Shown here: positions 11,449 through 24,800 of the stretch, one piece after another
Layout of the letters: each line of letters opens with the position of its first letter
How positions within the stretch are numbered: position 1 is the first letter of the stretch
Program-made: the position numbers and the translations under genes
Source of the DNA: Coturnix japonica
Lineage: Eukaryota; Chordata; Aves; Galliformes; Phasianidae
Direction of reading: 5' to 3'
Assembly: GCF_001577835.2 (NCBI RefSeq)
Contig: NC_029519.1
Location: forward strand, 74,148,440 to 74,212,439
Length of the DNA: 64,000 nt
Notes under the pieces: model-generated
What the model was told of the DNA's origin: nothing
What the model saw: only the letters and a program-made list of their open reading frames with translations
Databases searched by the model: none

Positions 11449-14400
11449 ATGGTCACAACTGCTACTATATCATCTCATGCTTCCCATTGAGATGTAACTC
11501 TCAGAAAGCATCTCAAACAACAGATCATTGAATACTTTTGTTAAAAAAAAAAAAAGAATTAAATTATATATCAGGAATGAGAGTCTTCCTGTTCTATGTC
11601 ACTTGAGCAGGTATAGTGGAACTAGGTATGGTTCTGTTTACTTCTAAAAGGCTTTTCTATCACCATACACAGCCTTGGTGTCAGTGTGGTGTTGTAACAA
11701 GATAACCGACAAGACTACGTCCGTCAGTTTCTCTACCAGCTATCTCTGCCCTCAGATGCCTTGTCATTTTACTTTATGTAAACTCTCTATTTGGGGCTGC
11801 AGTAGAAGACTTCTTGCTGCTTTCATGTTCCATTTATGAATAATGAAGTCTTCTCCTCAACCATCATGTATCATGCTTCGCAGAAGCTTAATTAGCTCAT
11901 CTGAGGTAGTTTGGCAGAATCCAGAAGTTGTTGCCAACACTGAGCTCCTTCAGCTGAGCTCCTCAAGGGACAACCCTTGGAGGTGAAGATGGGGACATTC
12001 ATCTGTTACTATGGAGACAAGCAGAGTCAGCATTCACTCCTGTCCCATTGGTGCACAGTGACATTTCTGAGTCTCTATGGTAACAGTGGAGTTTCTGGCA
12101 CATCTGACCTTCTCCAGGGTGAAAGAGCAGCCCTTGAGCACAGAGATGCAAGAGCTGAGATGCACAGATTATTTCAGGTGACTGTAAGATAGATTCCACA
12201 AAGACAAACATTTGTAAGTGGCTGTTTTCTTTCCACTTGTAACACAATATTTCTGCTACTGAAAAACATTGTGCAGTAGGGAACAGAAAATGACAGCTGA
12301 GTTCCAGCTAAAACTAAGATAGAAGTTATTGCTTCGTATGTAAAAGACTACAGTCTTGCCTCTGTCCTTTCAAGCTCTCTTACATCTGATGCTTTTGCAC
12401 TGTGCTTTTTTACAATGACTGCTCAGTGCTTAAAGATCTGAGTTTGATTTGCATTTAGTGCTTAAAACAACAATTTACTCCATTTTTTTTCTCATACTGT
12501 AAGCTGTGATTTCTGAAATGACCGTAGTAGAACACAAAGATGTTAAGAAATACTTAAATCATCTAGCATATCTATTATCAGCATAACCTGAGTAATCATA
12601 GAGCAAGCTGATGTCCTAAAACAATAGGCATGAGTTCTTACAGACTCTTTAGTTTTGTGGTAGAATCAGTGTGGGAAATGTGAAGAAGGCAACAGGTAAT
12701 GATCTTACATTTACAGTGATGGTTTCTGACCCTATTAGCAACAGGACAGCACACTGAGTTAATGTCCTGTTGCTGTTTATTTTTGCTATTAGCCTCATGT
12801 CTCTCCTTCAGAAAGATCCAGAGGGCCAGGCCTTGCTAACAACAATTTTAATGGGGACAGTCCATTATCACCATTTACTTTAACATTTTTAGACATCTGT
12901 ACAAAATTGGCCAAAATGAATTTTTTTGTGGTACAAAGAACTGTGCTCTAAGAATCCAGAAAAGGAAAATGTTCAAAAGATCTACAAGAAACCTCTGAGT
13001 AGCCACTCGGTATTTTCAGAAAGATGCTATGATTGCTCATGGAATATGGAAACAACAGCAAGCTATGTGTCACTCAAGCGTCAAGTGATACAGTAAAGCA
13101 AATCACCAGGTCAGTACTTTCTTTAGAGTTTGCTTCACTGTCTTTTCTTTGTGAGCTGAGAGCACGATCCTCCTCCAAGATGAGTTGGGTTTGAAATGTT
13201 ATCAAACATTCATCAAAGGTTATGGGAAATAGGAGTGCTGACTGTGTTTCCTTGGTTAAAGGAATGTGTTTTCTTCTCTATGTTAAACAGTCACAGAACT
13301 GCCAGCATGAGTGATCAAGTGTTGTCAGATGGTTTATGGTCATCCGGTGGATAATAAAAACAAGGCCTGAAGAAGGGAACTTTAAAAGAATTGAAGCCTA
13401 GGGCTCTGTTTCTACTCCCTGACTGATGAAATTGCCCATTGACAAGCAGTAACCCACAGCAACCAGAAAAATTTATTAAAGAAACAAGTTAATAATTACA
13501 GTGATACACTGTGCCTGTAGCTTAGGGACAGAGTAATGTGCTTTCTTGCTGTCCCTCTTGAACTAGACCATAGAAATCCATATACTGCATCTCTGTACAG
13601 GATCTTACTCAAGCAGATGGCTGCACAGTCAACGAATGAAGCAGACCTCTGTTGTGAGATTGAGGGCGTGCCCTCCACGAGCATCTAATTTCCATCTGAG
13701 ATCATGCAGGAAGTGTATTGAATAAATCAGATGGATGACGTGCTTATATTCTCTTCGAACATTTTAGTCCCTCATGAGTAATTTCCAGTTCAAGACATAC
13801 CACCTCATTCTTATCTAAGAAATACTTCTTAATTACATACAACTTTCTGTGCTGCTATTAGTATCATCACATCCCTAAATCTCTTTTCAGCACTGTAGGT
13901 TCTGAAACTCCTGTTTTCACCATTTCCTTCAAGAAAGAATGTTTTTTCAGTCTATCACTTTACTCAATTAATGTCTCATTTTTCTTTGACAGCAGAACTT
14001 GTGCTATCATTATGGTTTTCCTAATCTACTCAGGATCTCGAAGCAGGTAATTTGCTTTTTCTCTTAGAAGTATTCCTCTTTGCAAAAGCCCAGATTCACT
14101 AGGCCTGAATTTGATGCTTAATCACCCGCCGAGAGTGATTCAGCCTGCCTCACACCCAAACTGACCCTTCATAATACCTTGTTCTCTCTTTTATCTATGC
14201 AGAGAATGTAAAACATTATGATATAGGGTGTTTCAGTTATGTGTTTAGAGCTAAGTGGGAAGGACTGTAGCCTTTAGCCTCCTGTGGCAAGGTCCTAATT
14301 CTCATCTCTTGCTCATAATGACAGTTAATTTACTTTGCCTTCAGCGGCAGTTAATTCAATTTGATTTCTTTTTAAACAAATCCCAAATAGTGAGCTGATC

Positions 14401-17400
14401 AACATGCTGATTTGGAAATCTAGTATCACTTGTCCAATCTGAAATTATGGTTTGTATTTGTAGTTGCAGAGAATTACTAAAAGGCAGAAAATGTCTCAGA
14501 TATTAACAAGTATGCAAAGAACAAGATTGCAACTGCGTGTGCCCAGCATTCTGAAGACTGAAATAGGTGATGGAAGCTCCAGTATCTGCAGAACACAACT
14601 GAAAGTCATTTAAAGAAGAAAAATGTAAAAGCAGAAGAGTTACAACTTGCCTCTAAATCAAAGCCATGAGGACTCTCTTCTAGATACTGTTGATATAATA
14701 TTTGCCATTTTTCCTTTGAACCTGCCCAGCTCCTAATATAATTTATTTAAATTAGGAAAAGCTTTTCTTTCTTACATTCTTCATGTTGTTCCATACCATC
14801 AGCTCTCTTCCATGCTGCCAACTATTAGGGTAGCCCATCACTGATTTACTGAGGAATAAATGGGCATGTCCTGTACTCGGGATTAAAAATTAGCAGGCAT
14901 CCACAGTTTCACCAATAGATGAAAAAATGCAAAGGAATATATACAAATATTTTTTTTCCCCAGATTCTAATGTCTTATTAATGAATTCATTTTCTAGAGG
15001 CACTTTCATGACAAGTATCTCATCTCAAATTGTTTGTCAATATGACCTCCTAAAACTACAAAATGGGAAGGAAAGTTCTACAGCCAATGGATGAAGTCCA
15101 GCTACCTTGAGGACAAGGATTCAAAGAGTTTATATTCTGTGCTACGAGGCACATATGTGCAGACCAACATTTAGACTTCTAAATGAGTCTCTTCCTTGTG
15201 TACAAACAAATATAATATATATGTATGTATATTTGCCTATCTGTGGAATGTCTATCTAATTTACTGTAGAACTAGGAAAATCACTGCAGATGCTCACGCA
15301 TTTTAGCCAAATTCGGTGCATTTCAAGTGCTATGTAAAACAATGCAGTGTTTATAATCTAATGTTTTTGGGGGTATTGCCTGTGCATAAAGAATTTTCAA
15401 GGTAATACAATGTCAAATTAGATCATCAGATACTCATAGCCTGGTAGCTAGCTATCAAATGCTGAAGTTCTAATTAAATTCTTTGTGGCTTACAGTATAC
15501 TTATCAGCCAGTCTAATATGATTTGCTTCAATGTTTTCCTCAATAATTTAACTCAGCCTTTGTAGATGTATTGTGCACATATCTGGAATGCTAATATTTG
15601 CTGTGTCCTAGTAAAACAGTTCAGCTAAGTACTGGCAGTATTCCTTCAAGAGATTTGTTTTCTATAGGGAAGTAGAGATACTGAACAAATGACATACTTT
15701 CAAATGTATATATTTTGAAATATAGCTATAAGCAGTAAGACAAATAGGAAATATTAATAAAGTGCTTAAGGGACAGTTTCTTATTTTCATTTGTAAGTTA
15801 ATGAAAGATTTGGAAGAAAGTATTTACTTTTTACTGCTGAAGTTTGAGAGGACATAAAAATTGGCGAAACACTGAATAATGAATAGATCAGGCTAACTGA
15901 CCAGGAGTGACTATAAACATAGGATTAAAACTATTCCTTGGCACGACTTTTTGTCAATATTTCAGAAACTTTAAATTCCTAAATAAGAAACTGTCCCTGC
16001 ACTTCCATGTCAGACAGCATTCTGTCAGACTGCCCCTCTGCTGCCATCTGTTGCATATCAACAACATGCAACACAATACTGATGGGAAGGTTCAACTTCT
16101 ACTGCCATACCACCACCACCATCTGCCTCTGGTATTGGGAGCCGACATAATAAAATAGGAGGCATTACTTTTGGAGCGACCTTCATACATTGTATCCCAC
16201 TGGAAACTGCATATATGTAGATTATCCAAACTTTCTTTTCTTGGACACATTTTTGAGTTCCTAGAAACTATGCAATAGATTATAGAGGAATACAAGCAAG
16301 TGCTGCTTTAGATCCAAAAACTTAAATGAACAGATTTTTTCTACAGCTGTAGCTGTCCCGCATGTCCCAAATATAAGAGACTTCTAGGCAGCAGAGCAGA
16401 ACAAAAACAGCAGGGAAAAGAGAGCTTGCAGTGTGAAATGCAATTAAATAAATTTGTGGTAGAAAGAGAAAGGATTTCATATGGAAGTATAAAAAGTCCC
16501 CTGCAGTTCCTGGAAAGGGCAAAAAAATAACTCAGTGATATGTACCATTAAATGTTGTGCTTCTATAATAAAAATTGCCCTAGAACTCTACGTGGCTTTC
16601 CTGCAAGCAACACTAGAATATCTATTTCTACTTTTGGTATGGACTGTTTCTCCAAACCACCATGAAAGAGGTTTCCTCTGGCAGAATGAATTGAGTACAA
16701 ATGTTTTGACTGAGAGATTGCTGCATTATAATTCTTATAATTCTTTCTAGGCAACAACAAAAGTTAAAGGCTCTTATTTTTAACAGAACAAAAACTGAAA
16801 ACTCTAGGTCTTTGGCTGGAGAATATTAATGTAGCCACATGAAATCAATTCAGCTAACCCTACTTAAATGCGAATAAGATCTGTCTCTAAACCTAGACAT
16901 CCAAGGACTTCAGATTATGCACACAGATTCACCAAACTCCAATTACAGTGCAAACTGCCCATGGGAAGAGGAAATTCTGCTCGCATCCCCACACACCAGC
17001 ACTGCAGTACACACCTCAAAGCAGGTGGCCCCCACATCCAAATTGAAGACCTGAAGCATTAATTCAGAGAACCTGGAAATTTGGTGATTTCTTCCTATCT
17101 TCTTGGATCCTGAAGTGTTTGGGGACACAATCCTTTAACAAGCATGCCCCAGTTTTAAACCCCTCCTGGGCTATGGAAAAGAACCTCATTTTCTGTGGAT
17201 GTCTTGGTAGGGTCCTCCAAGCTATTCAAGACCTACCAGGGGCAGCTGTAAAACTTTGCAGGGCAGGACAAAATGATAATGATTGCTTCAAGAGAAGAAC
17301 TGCATCAGGAGTTGCCTGAATGAATACCGATCTCTTTCACTGCCACACAATGCAAAGAACACCACGTGTGAGCATTATTCAGCGAGATTTTCTTAAGAAA

Positions 17401-18820
17401 ATAAAATAATTCCATGTGATGATGTTTTCTTGTTTCCTGGTATTTAGTTGTTTATCACAGTGAGTTCTCAGCAGCTTAGACCATTTATCTTCATGCTGAG
17501 CCTGAACCTCAAATAAAGGGATTAGAAGTCCTCCATTATGTGAAAGCTTTGCATCAACAGGACAAACACAAAGGATGAAGGAGAAGAATCATAAGGCAGA
17601 GCAAAAACAGTCTACTTCCTCTGGAATGCAGGTGCTCACCAACCCATACTGCAGGTTGTGCTCTTCACAACACTGAAAGCTACTGCACAGCACAGACATC
17701 AACAGGCATGGCCCCACAGCATTGCTTAAGCATTAGGTAAACACATCTACTTGCCAGATATGCAAAACTATAAGACAAATCCAGCACTCCTTTCAGTACC
17801 ATCTTCAAAGTCAATGCTTCATTAGGATTGACTTATGAGTATTTGTTTTGCTTAGCATTTCTGTAAGCAGCAGGCGCAGTGAATGCTAATTTTAAATGCA
17901 TTTGGGTCTGGAATATAAACTTAGTTGGCTCACTGTTTAATAAGGGTTGAAAACATTCAGTGGTCCTTGTAGAATAAGGATTGGCATGTTTTTCTCCATC
18001 CCAAGGCTAATTCTTATAAAACTTGCAGAAACTCAATACCTTTGAGATCTCTTGTCCTCTACAGTTAATAATGACCAGCAAATTAAAAATCTATTAGCAG
18101 GCCCCAGAGGCAGATGGATGTCATTCACCAGTGTGACATCACTGAAGCTTCATTTCCTCATGGCTTTGACAAAATTGCATCCTGAAGCCAATGCACTGAA
18201 CAGAGCTTGTCGCTGTACAGAAACCATGGTAAACACCACGCATTATGGCAATCTCGGTGTTAACTCTCTGGAGGAGTGGTGAGGGTTTCAGAAAAACACG
18301 CCCAAGGTCGCTAAAAAGAAAACCATGTCCAATTCATGCTGAAAATCTAGTTAGCATCCTCCTCCGTGGGAACACTAACACAAAGCAAACAGACAAGAAT
18401 CCAAGGATGGGCCAAAGGCCTTCATAGTATCTGCTTGTCTCTGTCCCTACTAATATGAGTGTCAGACTATCTATCTTGGGCATCTCGGTCTACTCTGAGA
18501 TCATTTAGCTGGAGAGAAAGAGGAAGAAGCTCATCTATCCACAGAAATGCATTAGCAGTGCTTGATCATCCAGGCTTAGCTTCAGGTGACATATCAGAGA
18601 CCTTGCTAACGTTTGTTTGATTCACAGGCTCCTATAAAGTCTCCAACTACTTTTAGTTATCTGTGGATAATGTTCTGCAACTAGTAACATAAGTCACACT
18701 GAGAAAACTTTCTTGAAGCAATAGAAAACTTGTTCTAAGTTTATTTCCTGTTTTTTCTCCATTATGCCATTCTCCTCTAAGATTTGTCATGTAAGGGACC
18801 TCCCCTTACCATACAGATAC
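11449..18820. other. Long gene-free stretch
   Basis: 7.4 kb of AT-rich DNA without a recognisable gene or dated transposon. Noted inside: A13 at 11543-11555, a perfect 12-bp hairpin at 12737-12774, and a paired TTAATT motif at 14322-14356. Open frames at 13496-13684, 15907-16158 and 16868-17319 have no family motif. Confidence 0.55.
12737..12774. repeat. Perfect 12-bp inverted repeat, 14-nt loop
   Basis: The left arm AGCAACAGGACA (12737-12748) and right arm TGTCCTGTTGCT (12763-12774) are exact reverse complements. The loop is GCACACTGAGTTAA. Past the arms the pairing breaks, apart from one possible G-U pair. The arms are too short for a typical microRNA precursor. There is no sign of target-site duplications that would make it a transposon end. 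Confidence 0.75.
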
Positions 18821-18821
18821 A

Positions 18822-18862
18822 GATTCTATAGATATCTATATATCTATAAATTCTATAGATAT
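18822..18862. repeat. AT-rich palindrome and repeat
   Basis: TATAGATATCTATA at 18827-18840 is a perfect 14-nt palindrome. The surrounding ATTCTATAGATAT block recurs at about 18850. It could extrude as a small cruciform, but simple AT repeats of this kind are common. Confidence 0.65.
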
Positions 18863-21800
18863 TATGTACATGTAGTTCATTCTATAAAATATGTGCACTG
18901 GGCTAAAGCTAATGATTATTAGGAGTAGAGACCTCACTGTGGCATCACATTTCAGTCCTGACAAGAAACATTCCCTGTAGGTGGGAAATGTGGAAAAATT
19001 ATAAATCCTCATTCAAGGAATAAAGAAACCCTAAAGTTTAAATACTGAAATCACTAAACATAAAATTATGTCATACAGGTTTATGTTGCTGGGAAGCAGA
19101 TTAATAGTTCATCCTTACACTTTTCAGTACTGAAAATGAAAAAAATAGGAAAAGTTATGGGAGGCCAAACACTTCTGGAAACACTACTTGATCCCAGTCT
19201 TTTATCCTAATATAAGTTGTGTTGCCATCCTTCTCACAGACACACTGGTTTATCAGGTGAAATTCCATTTGTGTTGGTACAGTTTTGAGATATAAATTAG
19301 TTTAATTACAGAAAAATAAATACCAATATTAGGATGGTATATATTATTAAAAGAATGTAGATGGATAAAATCAGCTGGAAGCAAGCTGGAAAGTGATGTT
19401 CCTCCCAGAGCTCAGGAGCAGAGGGGTAATGCAATAGGTCAGGCTGGCATCCTATCCATGGCCAGTTGTCTGGCAATTTCCCATCACAAGACCCAGCTTT
19501 CAGTTGCCAACACTAATTATTTAAGCTAAATGTGCAATTTTTTTTCCTCCATCCCAATGAGCATCCATGTGAGGTGGGTTAAAACATCAGACAGAGAAAG
19601 AGGGGAGCAGTGTAAGCCCATATCAGAAGTCATGAACAAGGAGGGAGTCATCTTGGTCCCAGAAGGCTCTGGTTCAGCCTGGGCAGGGCCAGAAAAAGCA
19701 GTGTGGTAGCCCAGGGCATTGCCTACCTTCAGAAAGGGCACAACTTGGTGGCAAAGTTCATCCCCAAAACCACAGTGCCTACATTATTTTGCACTTCTGG
19801 TAAATACTCTTAAACTGCTTGTGCCAGCCAAGGACTTGACCTGGGGCAGTAATCATGAGCTTGGTGAGGGAGGGCACTGGAAGACAGTACAGATCATTTT
19901 ACTTTTATTTTCAGTAGTTTTCCTGCTAGCACTGTTGCCATTAATCACTTAGATTTGATTTCACCTCCTGTCAACTTAAAACTTCAAAATACACCTAAAA
20001 CTCCCCAGAAAGACCTGAAAAAGGAAAACTCTCACACAAGAAGAATGTCTTAACATTGCTGGTGGCTCAGTGAGAAAAACATTGGTATTACTGTACCACA
20101 GGAATGAAAGCCACTGACATGTTGAACTATCCATACTACTGCAGAACATACACACATACCTGGAATTAAACTGCACTGAAACAATCAGGAAATTCCTAAG
20201 CAACCTTAATTTCCTCCTTAAGCATTGTTTTGATTTGTTGTCTTTCTCTGTGTGATCATGGGACTTGATCCTTTTGAAGTCATGAGCAGGGGTACACCCA
20301 GTGCATAAACAGCTTTCTGGCATCTCATTACTGCTCAAAGGGTAGTCTCATGCTCAGTGTATTGCAAAGTATTAAATAAGTACTTCCAGTCATAATTATT
20401 AAAGTTAGTACGTTGTTTTCTGTAGTATTCATCATATAGTATTGACTGCATTGCGAGCAATGGACAATTAAATCCTTAGTCTCTGAAATGAGGTATATGC
20501 CTCATACAGAGAGGCACTGAGTACAAAAATTTCCTTGTTGGAAGCTCAGTTTACAGAAGCAATAGACCTTCCTGGAGGATATATATTGACCAATTTTCTC
20601 CCTAGGTAATTATTAAATTTAATGTACATTTGCATGGACTATCTGATTTATAGACCAAATTCACAGAAGGCCTGATTTGGATAAGCTTCTTCTGACCCAC
20701 TTTTCTCAACCCCAGCAGAGATAAGCCTAGGCATGGGCTCAACTCTTAACAGGGGGTAATGCACTATAAAACACAAGACATTATGTCCAGTATTACTTCA
20801 AGAAACAAGACTTTTCCTATCAATATCAATGTCAACATGATTTTCTCTCTTTATTTAAAAATAAAATAAAACAAATTACATGTTTCTGTTAAATTATTTA
20901 GAAAAATAATTATGCCTTTTGAGTGCTGTGCAAGTAGAATGGCTGTAAACAAAGAAAAGAATTCCAGCCCCTGCAAGAGGCAGACACAACAGGGATGAAT
21001 TCCAGGATTTCATCTTGCCTCACAAAATAGGAGCAGGTTACCACTGTTTTAGAGTCATGCTGGGCGATTATGTTTTCTGATTATAAGGTAGAAAGGAGTC
21101 TGAGCTACAAGCAGTCTTAAATCTGAACAAACCAAAATAGTTATATTTCCCTTGCCATAAATAGATATTTCAAAGTCTGTATGCAAATCAGGACAGCAGT
21201 AAAGTATACTAAATTTAAAATATGAAGTCTTAGAGAAGCTTATAATTCAGAAACTGAAGGCTTTAAAGTGAATTTCAGCACCAGAACACTAAGGACAGTG
21301 AAGCACCTCTAACAGTCCATGGTACTGAGTGCCTTGCACTAGGAGCCATGTCACGCACAGAAATAGTTCCCTTTCATAATCTTTACAACTACCTACTGTG
21401 AGTAGCAGGTCACGTCTTTTATTGGATTTTGCAGTAGTTCATTGGCTGGCTATTTGCTGGTCCAGTTCTTTAAAATGAACCAATAATTTGGGGCACTCAA
21501 GAAGAGGCAGTTCATTTCAAAAAGTTTTCAAACTGCTTTTTGGGAACTCTTCAGCAAGTCTTATGATCAGATCCCCAAAAATGATTACTCACAGTCACTA
21601 GTCCCATCAGAGTATTTTTCATTCGGAACTTTTATTCTGCAAGTTTATCTTTTGATCATCTTGAACTATAGAAATGCTGAGCTCAAGCAGTGTGACAAGT
21701 GGACATATATTGGACATTTTTCCTGATGCTGAATTTTTCACGTGCAGTATTTTGGCACTTGTTTTTGTTTTGCAAAGTGAAAATAAATTTCAAATCACCA

Positions 21801-24800
21801 TATTTTATCAAAACCATATGGCTCAACTCTGAGTTCTTTAGTTTGGCATGATTTTCTTGTGGAAGCAAACGTGATATGAACAGCTGAATTCCCTCTGCAG
21901 TTTAAATTTGTTCTTAGAGATGGCCCTGGACAGCAGAAAGAAAACCATATTTGAATTAAAGTAATAATCACATTATTTAATTCCAGTTTATACAATAAAA
22001 ACAAAGTTAGACACAAGCAGCACAAAGAAAGAAAATTTGAATGCAAATAAATACTGTCCAAAAGAGAGACGTGGAGAGTGGTTAGAAAAGAGTGGCTCTA
22101 AGGTGAAAGGAGAGGGGTCAAGTTTGGTGCTGCTTGTTGTGGTTGAAAGATGAAATGTTCACCTTGTGTTTAAAGCAGCAGTTTGACCCAACCAGTTCTA
22201 CAGGATTAACACAGAGAGATATGACTGTGCAGGATAGACTCAGAAGTACCTTTTCATCAGCCATCATCAGCCTTGGCTCCATGAGAAGGAAAAGCACATC
22301 CAGCTCAGTGTTCAGATATACACAGCTGAATTCCAAGTACAGATGCATGCCAAATTTGCACCAAAATAAACTCCTCTTGAGATCTAATTTAAAAGCATCC
22401 ACAGAACCCTGCTACCACACGTGTACTCAGAGACACATAAAACACGGAAGTTTTTGTCAATTAACTTTTTTCATATTGATACCGCTAGAAAAGCCTTGTA
22501 CTTTGGTTAATAAAGGTATTAGGTTTTTCTTTCTTCCATTTTTATAGTGGACAACACCAAGTCCTCCTGGGACTGATCACATAACACGCTAGCTGAAGAA
22601 GAATGCAGATTCAGACAGCCAGATCTCCTTTCTGGGATGTAGTATTACATTGTAAAACTGGAATATCTCCAATGACATCAATGGAGTAGCTCTGGTAATA
22701 CATAATTTAAACTAAGATTAAAGGTAATTACCAGTAATAATATACAAGCAAATTCATCTTCCTCCAAAATACTTTGCCAAGCAACCATGCTCAGTTCCTC
22801 TGCGTCATCCACTGCAGTAAAGATGGCTGCCCCAACATACATTTTTATCAGTATTTGGAGTAGACTGAAAAGGTGATCAGAAAACACCTCATCCCTGTAT
22901 TCTCTTTACGTTTTGTCAGATGAATGTCTTGCTTCTTCTTCACCATTTCCAACTAAAGTAGAGCCCAGGCAGTCATTGCCACACATGGTTGAAGCTATGA
23001 TGATAGGTGGTATAAAGCTGAGATCAGATTGGAAAGTAATTTTGTAAAATGCTCTCAGGAAAACCAAACTGTCATGGTATTTCTTCCCTGATACTTAGAG
23101 TAAAATAGACACATTCTTCTCATCTTTTTTCTTTTTTTTTTTTCCCCCTGAAATTCAGGCTTTTTTAATAATACTTTGTTACACTGGAAACCCAGAGACC
23201 TTTTTAACAAAGGAAAAACTCTCCTGGACTGGTAAGAATAAAATTGAAACGTCAGTGAGACAGAAAATCAATTTTCTTTAGGAAAAATATTTCTTCCACA
23301 TGAAGAACTTCAAGAGAGTTCACATAACAACAGTGAATTTGTTGGTTTTTTTTATTAATTTGTTTTATTTTATTTTATTTTTTTCTGATGACTCAGGTTC
23401 ACCTTTTTTCTCATCTCCAAGCGTATCTAACAATCATTTAGTTCTTTGTATTGAAATTTCTATTTTTCTTCATTTCTAACTACTTTCAAGCCATTTAAAG
23501 TCTGTGTCATGACACAAGACTCTCTCAGTCATGTCTAATCTAGATATGTTGATGTCTTAGTATGTACCACGTTAATAAGCATGGATAATATGTGGGAAAA
23601 ATAAGTTGTATATATGCTATTTTTTAAAGAGCTCTGATAAAGACAGACAGCTACAGAGACATTCCTGTCATGGCCTTGTTATAGACATTTAAATTTGTCA
23701 TTCATTTGACTGTTTAAAGTGATTGTAGCAATCAGAAGAAGAAAAACATCACTGCAGTGCTCCGGCACTAAGGTTGCCTAAGTTCTATTCCCTCTCTACT
23801 GCGAGTCTTGCTGGCTACAACTGCACTGCCATTTCTGGTTGTACTTGAATCAGGTTGTAAAGGCAGTGATAAGGGCTGGGTTAATCCATTTAGCATGTAG
23901 AAAGTAGGTTGGGTTTTCTTGGTGGAGAGTCCGTTGGCTCACTCAACCACAGCTAGGTTATGAAGGGAACTGTAGGCAGTAAAGCACCAGTTCCTCAATT
24001 CTCCTCCTGCCAGCATCTTTCTCACACATATGTTTTCATGTGATGTAAGCCTTTCACATTTACATTTGAGAATGGCTTCCTCTGTTTCAGACCTGAAGAA
24101 GAACTCATGTGGTTGAAAGTAAGCCTATTATAAGCTGTGACTACTTCTTGTCTGGTTTACATCCCTTCATCATAACAGTGACAACAGCACTACTGCTGCA
24201 GTAAAAATCATGTAGAGTAGAGGAGTAGGTCTTCAGCATAGAAACATTAAGTTCAATGCGTCAATGCTTAGAAAAAGCCAAAGCAATTTTAAAAGAACAT
24301 TTTCCCTTTGTTTTCTGAAGGCCAGATTTCATCAACTTCATCAAACATAAGCACTTCAGACAGCTTTGGATTCATCTAGACTTAGAACCTGGGTATGAAT
24401 GACACAGCCCTTAGCACAGCAGACAGGGATTCCAGCTGTATTATGTTTCCCTCACAGGCAGTATTGTAGCATGTACCTTTATAAAAAGTAGTAGAAGGAT
24501 ATACCATCTTAGTTAATTTCATGTGAGAAACTGTTGCTTTTACTACTAACCTTTTCATGGAAATGTTGTGTATGTTGTCTATTTCTTACTATGGTCATTT
24601 CAACTAAGGCCTAGGTTCATTAAAGCCCACCTTAAATTGTTTTTTAGGAATTATCAGTAGTTGTTATATGTTTGGAGCTGCTCTAATAAGGAGCATCTGG
24701 AGATGTTTATTATACCCCACTCTCAGCAGACTTTGGCAATCTTTAATACATAGATACATAATAAACATTTACATGGTCTTCAGTAAAGTCCCAAGATTTA

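Noticed and set aside
22134-22547. 137-codon open frame on the plus strand
   Set aside because: No domain, no signal peptide, no convincing splice sites or promoter, and an equally long overlapping frame on the other strand. Expected by chance in 64 kb.
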